The translations under genes and the position numbers were made by a program. From Candidatus Bipolaricaulota bacterium (lineage in GTDB: Bacteria; Bipolaricaulota; Bipolaricaulia; RBG-16-55-9; DRXL01), in NCBI GenBank assembly GCA_938091745.1, contig CALLJK010000013.1:34549-98548 (forward strand): DNA of 64,000 bases. Reading direction: 5' to 3'. This document shows positions 51,433-58,995 of this stretch, one piece after another (position 1 is the stretch's first letter; every line of letters begins with the position of its first letter). The notes below the pieces were generated by a model, which searched no databases, was not told the DNA's origin, and saw nothing but the letters and a program-made list of their open reading frames with translations.

Positions 51433-51990
51433 TTATCGTCGCCCGCGCAGCCGGTCTAAGATAATAGCAGCTGCGGCACGCACCGACAAGTGATTATAAT
51501 CCGTCGGCCCCCAGATGGGGGGAAGAAAATAGTCCATACGGTCTAGCACTTCAAGCGCTAAGCCCCAGCCCGTCCCCAAAAGCACATAAACTGGGCGGAT
51601 ATCGGTCTCGATCAGCTCGCGCAGCTTCTCATAGCTGATGCGCGTCCCAGGCAGCTCACGCGCGTCCGTGCCCACGAGCACTGGGGCGAGGCCCTCGCGC
51701 TCGAGTACCTCTTGAAAACTGGTCTCTAGCCTATCAACAACGCGGGCTAGTTGCAAGGCCGGCCGCCGATAGGCCACATCTGGTTCAGCTTTGAGCCAGA
51801 AGTCTATGAGCCTCTGGGCAATCGTTTGCTGGCTAGGCAAGGGCGTGACAATATAAAACCGACTCACCCCATACGTACAGGCACTCCGAGCGATGTCCGT
51901 CACATCAATAGGGGTGATCATCGTCGTGACGATCTTGTCATGGCGATCGCGGCAGGGATAGTGCACCAGAGCGATATAGAGATTGCCCAT
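51433..51990 (-). CDS. SPOUT-superfamily RNA methyltransferase (PF09936-like)
   Basis: The 185-residue protein starts LYIALVHYPCRDRHDKIVTTMITPIDVTDIARSA in parts, with GVSRFYIVTPLPSQQ and a knotted C-terminal end RPVYVLLGTGWGLALEVLDR and GPTDYNHLSVRAAAAIILDRL. This matches the SAM-dependent RNA methyltransferase family found beside trmD in Thermotogae-like and other deep lineages. The RNA target is unknown. It stands where rimM or another tRNA/rRNA factor might be, between trmD and rplS. Confidence 0.85.
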   Translation of the reverse strand: MGNLYIALVHYPCRDRHDKIVTTMITPIDVTDIARSACTYGVSRFYIVTPLPSQQTIAQRLIDFWLKAEPDVAYRRPALQLARVVDRLETSFQEVLEREGLAPVLVGTDARELPGTRISYEKLRELIETDIRPVYVLLGTGWGLALEVLDRMDYFLPPIWGPTDYNHLSVRAAAAIILDRLRGRR

Positions 51991-51994
51991 AGGG

Positions 51995-52055
51995 ACTCTC
52001 CCCTCACCCCTGACTCCCCTCTTCCTCTGAGGGGAGAGGGGCTGGGGGGGAGGGT
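51995..52055. repeat. Palindromic repeat, family A-like, at the trmD 3' end
   Basis: About 61 bp with an outer pairing of ACTCTCCCCTCACCCC with GGGGGGAGGGT-type sequence and an inner CTCCCCT/AGGGGAG hairpin. It contains the trmD stop codon at 52004-52006 and encodes the last 17-18 residues of TrmD. Confidence 0.7.
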
Positions 52056-52729
52056 GCTAGCAAATCCGGTCTGTTCTTCAGAGTCTTCTCCAGGGCTGCA
52101 CGACGACGGAATTCTTCGACTCTCTTATGGTCGCCCGTAAGCAAGACTTCTGGGACGCGCAGCCCGCGAAACTCCGGAGGTCGCGTGTACTGCGGCGGCC
52201 CCAAGAGCCTCTCATTATAGAACGAGTCTTGTTCCAGGGATTCGTGCTTACCCACCACCCCGGGGACGAGCCGAGCGACACACTCCGCAACAACTGCTGC
52301 CGCTGCTTCCCCCCCGCTCAAGACATAGTCTCCGATAGAGAGCTCGTCGGTGCAGATATGTAAGACCCTTTCGTCCACGCCCTCGTAACGCCCGCAGAGC
52401 AAGATGATCGCGCTCTCCCGCGCAAGCTCTTTGGCGATCTCTTGGGTGAAGAGCTTGCCCTGTGCCGATAGCAGAATTACTCTGGGCTGGACAGTCAGTT
52501 GGCTCTTGATAAACTCTACAGCGCGGAAGAACGGCTCAGGCTTTAAGACCATCCCTGGGCCGCCGCCGTAGGGACGATCATCAACTTGGCGGTGCTTATC
52601 CGTCGTGAAATCGCGTAGATTATGAATATAGATTTCGACAATGCCCGCTTGGCGCGCCGCGCCAATCACCCCGGCAGCGAAGAATCCCTCGAGCATCTGT
52701 GGGAAGATTGTGACAATGTCAATGCGCAT
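52004..52729 (-). CDS. trmD: tRNA (guanine-N1)-methyltransferase with repeat-encoded tail
   Basis: TrmD makes m1G37 in tRNAs reading CNN codons and prevents frameshifting. The 241-residue protein starts MRIDIVTIFPQMLEGFFAAG and has DDRPYGGGPGMVLKPEPFF, the knot LLCGRYEGVDERV and ISIGDYVLSGGEAA-like GDYVLSGGEAAAAVV. It ends normally at LKNRPDLL, then LAPSPPAPLPSEEEGSQG from a palindromic repeat. ATG 52729 overlaps the KH-domain gene by 11 bp. rimM is missing from this block. Confidence 0.95.
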   Translation of the reverse strand: MRIDIVTIFPQMLEGFFAAGVIGAARQAGIVEIYIHNLRDFTTDKHRQVDDRPYGGGPGMVLKPEPFFRAVEFIKSQLTVQPRVILLSAQGKLFTQEIAKELARESAIILLCGRYEGVDERVLHICTDELSIGDYVLSGGEAAAAVVAECVARLVPGVVGKHESLEQDSFYNERLLGPPQYTRPPEFRGLRVPEVLLTGDHKRVEEFRRRAALEKTLKNRPDLLAPSPPAPLPSEEEGSQG

Positions 52730-53051
52730 TGCGAGCAGGGCGCATCGGGGAGCGCGCCCGACCGCGACGACGAGAGCGCTTGGCCGCCACACGCGGCGGT
52801 GGCGCTGGCCGCGCCTCGATCACGTCGATAATGACTTCCTTGCCAAGCGTCGCCCCAATCGCCCCCAGCACATCTCGAATAGCCTCAGCAGTTCGCCCGT
52901 TCCGCCCCACCAACCGCCCCATCTCGTCCTGGGGAACACTGATATTGAAAATATCGACCTTGGGCGCCTCGATCCGCTCAATCACGATCTTCTCTGGCGC
53001 GTCGACGAGCGCACGGATCACATACTGCAACGCTGCAAAAATCGGGTTCAC
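52719..53051 (-). CDS. khpA: KH-domain RNA-binding protein KhpA-like
   Basis: The 110-residue protein has a KH core with RLVGRNGRTAEAIRDVLGAI and the leading KVDIFNISVPQDEMG strand. KhpA proteins bind RNA, are usually encoded after rpsP, and affect ribosome or mRNA handling. The C-terminal ~35 residues (PAPPPRVAAKRSRRRGRARS) are an added basic, disordered tail beyond the usual ~80 residues. It overlaps rpsP and trmD. Confidence 0.92.
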   Translation of the reverse strand: MNPIFAALQYVIRALVDAPEKIVIERIEAPKVDIFNISVPQDEMGRLVGRNGRTAEAIRDVLGAIGATLGKEVIIDVIEARPAPPPRVAAKRSRRRGRARSPMRPARNAH

Positions 53052-53314
53052 GTCTTCGCCACACGCTGCTTATGAAACTCTGCTAAGACGCCCTTCTTGG
53101 AGAGCAGGTGCCGCGCCGTCTCCGTCGGCTGGGCTCCCCGCCCGAGCCATAAGAGCGCCTCGGCCATGTCAATCTCGTATTCCCCGTGCAAGACATCGTA
53201 CCAGCCCAAATCCGCCACGACGCGACCGTTCCGCTGTCGCGTCCCTTCTATAACGACGATCCGATACGACGGCTGTGACCGTCGCCCAGTCCGCTTGAGC
53301 CTGATCTTCAGCAT
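53048..53314 (-). CDS. rpsP: 30S ribosomal protein S16
   Basis: S16 stabilises the 30S body during assembly. The 88-residue protein reads MLKIRLKRTGRRSQPSYRIVV, then ADLGWYDVLHGE, EALLWLGRGAQPTETARHLL and a short end, all canonical. It overlaps khpA by 4 bp and follows ffh by 14 bp. Confidence 0.96.
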   Translation of the reverse strand: MLKIRLKRTGRRSQPSYRIVVIEGTRQRNGRVVADLGWYDVLHGEYEIDMAEALLWLGRGAQPTETARHLLSKKGVLAEFHKQRVAKT

Positions 53315-53328
53315 CGTCTGTTCCTCCT

Positions 53329-54624
53329 CTATCGAAATGGCATCTGGGGCAACTTCTTGCCCTTGAGCTGTTTCATCATCTTTCGAGCTTCTGCAAAGCG
53401 CTTCAAGAGCTTATTCACGTCACTGACTTGGGTCCCGCTCCCTAAAGCGATACGCTTCTTGCGCTTGCCGTTCAAAATCTCCGGATGGCGACGCTCTTCT
53501 GGCGTCATCGAATTGATGATCGCTTCAACCTTCACAAGCGCCTTCTCGTCGACCTCGACTTTTTGCATCCCGGGGATCTTCTCTAATAATTTCGTGATCG
53601 GCCCCATGCGGCGCAACTGCTGAATCTGCTCGCGAAAGTCTTCAAGCGTAAAGCTCTCTTTCTGAATCTTTCTCACGAATTCTTCGGCCTTCTTGGTGTC
53701 GACCCGGGCTTCAGCCTCCTCGATCAAAGAGAGAATATCGCCCATGCCCAAGATGCGCTCGGCCATCCGATCAGGGTGAAAGACTTCTAAGTCTTCGAGC
53801 TTTTCGCCAACCCCGATAAACTTTATCGGCCGCCCGGTGACCGTGACCATGGAGAGCGCTGCGCCGCCGCGCGCGTCGCCATCGAGCTTAGTGAGAATAA
53901 TCCCCGTCAGCGTCAATCGCTGATCGAACGTCTGCGCGATATTTACAGCCTCTTGGCCGGTCATGGCATCAGCGACCAAGAGAATCTCAGCGGGCTGGAG
54001 CTTCGCTTTCATCTCAACCAGCTCTGACATTAACTCTTCGTTGATCTGCAAGCGCCCAGCCGTGTCGATAATTAAGACGTCAAAAGAGTTTTTGCGCGCC
54101 TCGATGAGCGCCCCTTCGGCGACTTCTATAGAAGTGCGCCCTTCAGCATAGACAGGGTAACCGAGCTTCGCACCCAACTGTTTGAGCTGCTCAATCGCCG
54201 CTGGACGCTGCAAGTCCGTTGCGGCTAACAAGACTTTCTTCTGGAGCTTCTCGGTGAGATACTTGGCGAGCTTTCCTGCCATCGTGGTCTTACCGGAACC
54301 TTGCAAGCCGACTAACACAAGCACGCTCGGCCAGCTCGTCAATTTCAGCTCGGCACGGGTGCCCCCAAGGATCTGCACCAGCTCGTCCCGGACGATCTTA
54401 ACGATCTGCTGGCCTGGGGTGAGGCTCTCGAGAATCTGGGCGCCCAGGGCTTTTTGCTTGACGTCGTCTATAAATTTCTTGACGACCTTATAATTGACAT
54501 CGGCTTCCAATAACGCGAGTCGGACCTGACGCAACCCCTCATCTAAGTCCTTCTCCGTGAGGGCGCCGCGCCGGCGCAACTGCGTCAAAATACTGTTCAG
54601 CTTCTCGGTTAGCGTATTGAACAT
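53329..54624 (-). CDS. ffh: Signal recognition particle protein Ffh
   Basis: Ffh (SRP54) binds signal sequences on nascent chains and, with SRP RNA and FtsY, targets them to the membrane. The 431-residue protein has the N domain ([20 protein letters not shown]), G domain with [44 protein letters not shown], and the methionine-rich M domain ([38 protein letters not shown]). ATG 54624 gives the standard MFNTLTEKL start. The gene heads the ffh-rpsP-khpA-trmD block. Confidence 0.96.
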   Translation of the reverse strand: MFNTLTEKLNSILTQLRRRGALTEKDLDEGLRQVRLALLEADVNYKVVKKFIDDVKQKALGAQILESLTPGQQIVKIVRDELVQILGGTRAELKLTSWPSVLVLVGLQGSGKTTMAGKLAKYLTEKLQKKVLLAATDLQRPAAIEQLKQLGAKLGYPVYAEGRTSIEVAEGALIEARKNSFDVLIIDTAGRLQINEELMSELVEMKAKLQPAEILLVADAMTGQEAVNIAQTFDQRLTLTGIILTKLDGDARGGAALSMVTVTGRPIKFIGVGEKLEDLEVFHPDRMAERILGMGDILSLIEEAEARVDTKKAEEFVRKIQKESFTLEDFREQIQQLRRMGPITKLLEKIPGMQKVEVDEKALVKVEAIINSMTPEERRHPEILNGKRKKRIALGSGTQVSDVNKLLKRFAEARKMMKQLKGKKLPQMPFR

Positions 54625-54732
54625 AGAGATCAGACTGGCTGCTGATTGTACTGCAAATTCACACGGTTTGCAAAGCGTACACCGCAAACTTATAATCGAA
54701 TGACTCCACAAAGAGCGGGTGAGAGAGACCGT

Positions 54733-56169
54733 ATGAGTCTCCTGACAGGCGTAGTGACCCTGGCTGTGCTCACGGTACTGTCGTTTTTCTTCTCGCTCTC
54801 AGAGATCGCGATCGCGTCAGTAAGCCGGCTGCGCCTCAAGACGATGATCCGCGAGCACCCGCACCGTGCAAGGGGTCTCCAAGCCCTCCACGACGACCCG
54901 ACTTCGCTCATCACCGCTATAGCAATTCTCAATAACTTCGTCAATCTCTTCGCGAGCTCCATCGCGACTGTGCTCACGCTACAACTGTTGCCAACCCTGA
55001 GCAAGTCCGAGACAGCTCTGGTCGCGACGCTCTTGATCACTATCTATCTCTTGATCTTCGGGGAGATCACGCCGAAGCATTTGGGGAAGAATAACGCGGA
55101 GCGCCTCACACCTATTGTCATTGGCCCACTGTATTGGCTCTCCCGGGTTCTGCGCCCCTTGACGATCGCTTTCCAAGCGATCTCTCAAGGGCTATTGCGC
55201 CTCTTGCCAACACCATATCGGCAGCGCGAACCCGTCCACGTCAGCGAAGATCAGATCAAATTCTTGATCGAGCTGAGCGAAGAACGGGGTATGCTCCAAG
55301 AAGAAGAGGGCGAGATGATCCGTCGCATCTTCGTCTACGACGACTTAGTCGTCCGGCAAGTCATGGTGCCGCGCACGCACGTCGTTGCCATTGAGATCAA
55401 TACCCCTTTGGCCGAAGTGCGCGAGATCATCGCGCGGGAGGGGCACTCACGCTACCCCGTCTACGAGCGCAGTTTGGACAATATTCGCGGGATCCTACAC
55501 GCCAAAGATCTCTTGCGCTTTGGGTACGCTGAGAAACAAAAGCTCGATGAATACAAAAAGAAGCTCCAAGATGAGCTGCCACAACGGCTGAAGCAAGCCA
55601 AGACTCCCGAAGAACTCAAGAAGCTTGCTGAAGAGCGAGCGCTCTACGAAGCTGAAATACGCAGGCTGCGGGAGCTGCTCAGCACCGCGCGCTTAGAGCA
55701 TATTATCAGACCGGCGTTCTTCACCGCGCCGAATAAGCCAATCCGTAAGCTCCTGCGCGATTTCCAAAAGAATAAAAAGCATATGGCTATCGTCGTCGAC
55801 GAGTACGGCGGGATGATGGGGATCGTCACTCTTGAAGATATCTTGGAAGAGATCGTGGGGGAGATCCGCGACGAGTACGACGAGTCCGAAGAGAAGCAAG
55901 CGGCGCTCCAGATCAGGCAGCTCTCGCCCACAACCTATCTCGTTGACGGTGAGACCCCCTTGGATGAACTGAACGCTCGGCTCTCTCTGGAGTTGCCGCT
56001 CTCGGAGGCAGTCACGGTTGGGGGATTGCTGTTGCATCGGCTGGCAGAAATCCCTAAAGTAGGGACGACGCTCACGGTAGACGGCGCACGCCTCACTGTC
56101 GTTGAGGCCACAGAGAAAGAGGTGCGCAAGGTGCGCGTCGAGCTCTTAGCGACATCGAAAGTCTCATAA
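54733..56169 (+). CDS. HlyC/CorC family transporter-associated protein (DUF21-CBS-CorC) with coiled-coil insert
   Basis: The 478-residue protein has an N-terminal DUF21 domain with about four TM helices (TLAVLTVLSFFFSLSEIAIASVS), two CBS motifs (VPRTHVVAIEINTPLAEV, FGYAEK; later AIVVDEYGGMMGIVTLEDILEEIVGEI in parts) and a C-terminal CorC_HlyC domain. Between the CBS repeats, residues about 267-325 form a Lys/Glu-rich coiled coil (YKKKLQDELPQRLKQAKTPE). This is unusually long for the linker. The family is linked to Mg2+/Co2+ efflux or membrane integrity. Divergent from ffh. Confidence 0.9.
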   Translation: MSLLTGVVTLAVLTVLSFFFSLSEIAIASVSRLRLKTMIREHPHRARGLQALHDDPTSLITAIAILNNFVNLFASSIATVLTLQLLPTLSKSETALVATLLITIYLLIFGEITPKHLGKNNAERLTPIVIGPLYWLSRVLRPLTIAFQAISQGLLRLLPTPYRQREPVHVSEDQIKFLIELSEERGMLQEEEGEMIRRIFVYDDLVVRQVMVPRTHVVAIEINTPLAEVREIIAREGHSRYPVYERSLDNIRGILHAKDLLRFGYAEKQKLDEYKKKLQDELPQRLKQAKTPEELKKLAEERALYEAEIRRLRELLSTARLEHIIRPAFFTAPNKPIRKLLRDFQKNKKHMAIVVDEYGGMMGIVTLEDILEEIVGEIRDEYDESEEKQAALQIRQLSPTTYLVDGETPLDELNARLSLELPLSEAVTVGGLLLHRLAEIPKVGTTLTVDGARLTVVEATEKEVRKVRVELLATSKVS

Positions 56170-56190
56170 CACAGGAGGCGACGAGGCCCA

Positions 56191-58995
56191 ATGACTAGAG
56201 TCTTCCGTATCGTCTTGCTGACCGTATGGGCAGGAGCCACAGTTCTCACATGGGCTCAAGAGACTTCCCCAGATCGATATCTGGTGCAGGTCTCGCTCGA
56301 CCCAGAAGATCGCGTGATCTCTGGAACGGCGACCATTGACTACACCAATGATTCCCAAACGTCTATACCAGCGCTCTACTTTTTGCTCATGCCTAACTAT
56401 AGCCGTGAACCGAATCCCCATCTCGCTCCAGCCATACTCGATAGCTCGTACTGGAGCGGCTTCGATCCCGCATGGATGAAGATCTTCTCAGTGCAGACGC
56501 TCGATGGCACAGCGCTTGACTTCGCTGTGGAGCGCGGGCCCGATTGGTTCCAGACGTACTCTTTAGACGAGACGCTTCTGCGCGTGGACTTGCCTCAGCC
56601 GTTAGAGCCCAGTCAGAGCGTCACCGTGGTCATTGAGTTCGAGACGAAGTTTCCTCACATCACCGGGGCTGATGAGGGCTTTCACAACGGGACGTTCACG
56701 TGGCGTTTTGGCTGGAGCCCCATTCCCGTGCCTGCGACCGAGCTTATAGACGGGCGCTATATCGCTCCACGGCCGTATTATAAATTCTTAATGCCCGCAG
56801 CCCTGTACGAACTCGAGCTGACTCTGCCTAATGAGTACACGGTAGCAGCCGGGGGCGATCACCAATCAGAAGCGCCTCACCCTGAACTGAAGGGGCAAAA
56901 GATCGTGCGCGTCACTACTGAAATCCCTGTGCGCTCAATCCCCATCAGCATCAGCGATAAATTCAGAAAATACGAGCTTCGAGAACAGATCCCCATTAGT
57001 GTCTACTACCGTCCGGGCCACGAAGCCAACGCCCGCGTGCTCGCGACTTACGCCCATGAGATCTTAGAGTACTACCAAGCGCACTTTGGGGCGTTCAGCT
57101 ATAAGCGCCTCGTGATCGTCGAGGCTTCGTCAGACGGCTATTTCGGGATGACCGCCGATGGCTTTGTGATGCTGGGCAGCTCGTTCTTCTTCGAAAAAGA
57201 CCTAGGGGTTGCTGGAGCACTCGATCGCTTGACCGAGTATATTCTAGCCCACGAGATCGCCCATTTGTGGTGGGGCATCGGCATCGGGGTGGACCTCAAC
57301 GCCGAAAACTTCCTCTCCGAAGCGTTCTCTAACTATCTGTCCATCACCTACTTTGAGGAGAAGTACGGGGAGTTTGGCCCCAATCTCATCCAGATGGAGC
57401 GTTCAGGGCTCTTAGAAAAGTTCATTCAGTCACAGTTAGGGTATCTGAATTTGCGCAGACACCTGAGCGAGCTCCCCTACGTGACGGTTCATAAAAATCG
57501 CTTTGATGAGGCGATCATCAAGCCCCAGCAAGACGTACGCTATGCGAATTATAGCTCAGTGAGACTCTATAACAAGGGCTATTTGGTCTTGCGGGCCCTG
57601 CGCGGCCTCCTCGGCCATGAGACGATGAACAGAATCGTACGTACCGCGTATGAGCGCTGGGCGCATAAGTTTATTACTGTGACTGAGTTTGAGAGCCTCG
57701 TCGAAGAGATCTCCGGGCAAGACTTCTCAGAGTTCTTCAACGCCTGGCTCCATCGCGACGACGACCCCGCTCTCTATCTTGATTATGCCGTCACCGGCTT
57801 TGAAGTTAAACCCTTGGAGCTTCCCAAGGATGCTCCCAAAGACGCTGACCGATACGTAGTGCGCGTCTTTTTAGAGCGCAAAGGCCCCATTCATATGCCG
57901 GTTACGGTCATCGCGGTCTCGGAACTCGACGAGGAGTTCACGTACACATACTCGAGCGATAAACCCAAAGAAGTCTGGGAATTTCGCAGCAAGCGCCCTA
58001 TCAAAGAGGTGCGCGTTGATCCCTACGAAGTCACCCCGGACGTCAACCGTCTCAATAACTATTATCCCCAGCGCACACGCGTCATCACCAACGGGGACAA
58101 CGATATGCCCCTCGACGCCTATCTGGTGCGCGTGAACCCTCTGGCACAGACCATCGAGATCGGCTTTTTGAACGACTACCGACTGATATTCGCGAACGGC
58201 TATATGGGAGGCTGGCTGAATCTCGGGCGCGGGACGGTAGCCTCTGCGGTCATCGCCCCAACCGGCACAGATATATTTGGGTTGGTGAGCTTCAGTTGGA
58301 TGACGTTTGCTCAGCCCAACATCGGCTACCGTGGGACGTGGTGGGTGCCCCATGAACGCTTTGCCCTGACAGTCGCGCGACTGCTGGATGCGCCGGAGGG
58401 GCCCAGCGGGCCCTATGTCCCAGTGCTCTTTGCAGCTCTGGACTACCAACGCAGCGAGCTCTTAAAGAATCTCTATATCTTTAGGCTCTCCCTACGCCAA
58501 GGGCTTGGATTTACCCAGCTCTCGCTGCAGGGAATCACGCGGATTCGTCTGTGGCCCAATGTCTATCTCGACGTCGCCGGTGACTTGGGCTTGGGCTTCA
58601 ACACCCAAGGGGGTTTTCGATTTGACCTAAGTGAGCTGAGCAGCTTCAAAAATATCAAGGGCTTCCCATTTGCGGATCGGTTCCGCTGGCTCACTTATAT
58701 GGAAGTGAGCTTCCCGCTCCAGCGCGAGATGGGGTATAATCTGCTCAACCTCGCGCTGATCAATGAGATCGATCAAGCGGTATACGCGATAGCGGCGCGC
58801 ACGGCCCCAACGTTTGAGAGCTGGTTGAGCACAGAAGGGGCCAAGGTCGAAGCAGGGGTAGAGTTTCGCGTTCGCGGTACGAGCATCGGAGGGCTCTTGC
58901 CCTTCACCCTTGTGCTGCGCATTGGCTATCCCTTTGTTGGAGCAGAGCGCTCTGAACAGGACGTCCTTATCTCAATCGGGGTGGTATTCGAATAA
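56191..58995 (+). CDS. M1 family metallopeptidase fused to an Omp85-like C-terminal barrel
   Basis: The 934-residue protein has a signal peptide (IVLLTVWAGATVLTWAQ). Residues about 25-560 are an M1 aminopeptidase-like unit with HEIAHLWWG (His354, Glu355, His358) and Glu377 in FLSEAFSNYL, the gluzincin HExxH-x18-E. The usual GAMEN exopeptidase motif is not obvious: GYFGMTADGFVML lies in its place. After a linker, about 630-934 is a run of amphipathic strands with IKGFPFADRFRWLTYMEVSF and a C-terminal DVLISIGVVFE, like the end of a surface-antigen/Omp85 barrel. It ends in a TAATG overlap with pheT. Confidence 0.82.
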   Translation: MTRVFRIVLLTVWAGATVLTWAQETSPDRYLVQVSLDPEDRVISGTATIDYTNDSQTSIPALYFLLMPNYSREPNPHLAPAILDSSYWSGFDPAWMKIFSVQTLDGTALDFAVERGPDWFQTYSLDETLLRVDLPQPLEPSQSVTVVIEFETKFPHITGADEGFHNGTFTWRFGWSPIPVPATELIDGRYIAPRPYYKFLMPAALYELELTLPNEYTVAAGGDHQSEAPHPELKGQKIVRVTTEIPVRSIPISISDKFRKYELREQIPISVYYRPGHEANARVLATYAHEILEYYQAHFGAFSYKRLVIVEASSDGYFGMTADGFVMLGSSFFFEKDLGVAGALDRLTEYILAHEIAHLWWGIGIGVDLNAENFLSEAFSNYLSITYFEEKYGEFGPNLIQMERSGLLEKFIQSQLGYLNLRRHLSELPYVTVHKNRFDEAIIKPQQDVRYANYSSVRLYNKGYLVLRALRGLLGHETMNRIVRTAYERWAHKFITVTEFESLVEEISGQDFSEFFNAWLHRDDDPALYLDYAVTGFEVKPLELPKDAPKDADRYVVRVFLERKGPIHMPVTVIAVSELDEEFTYTYSSDKPKEVWEFRSKRPIKEVRVDPYEVTPDVNRLNNYYPQRTRVITNGDNDMPLDAYLVRVNPLAQTIEIGFLNDYRLIFANGYMGGWLNLGRGTVASAVIAPTGTDIFGLVSFSWMTFAQPNIGYRGTWWVPHERFALTVARLLDAPEGPSGPYVPVLFAALDYQRSELLKNLYIFRLSLRQGLGFTQLSLQGITRIRLWPNVYLDVAGDLGLGFNTQGGFRFDLSELSSFKNIKGFPFADRFRWLTYMEVSFPLQREMGYNLLNLALINEIDQAVYAIAARTAPTFESWLSTEGAKVEAGVEFRVRGTSIGGLLPFTLVLRIGYPFVGAERSEQDVLISIGVVFE

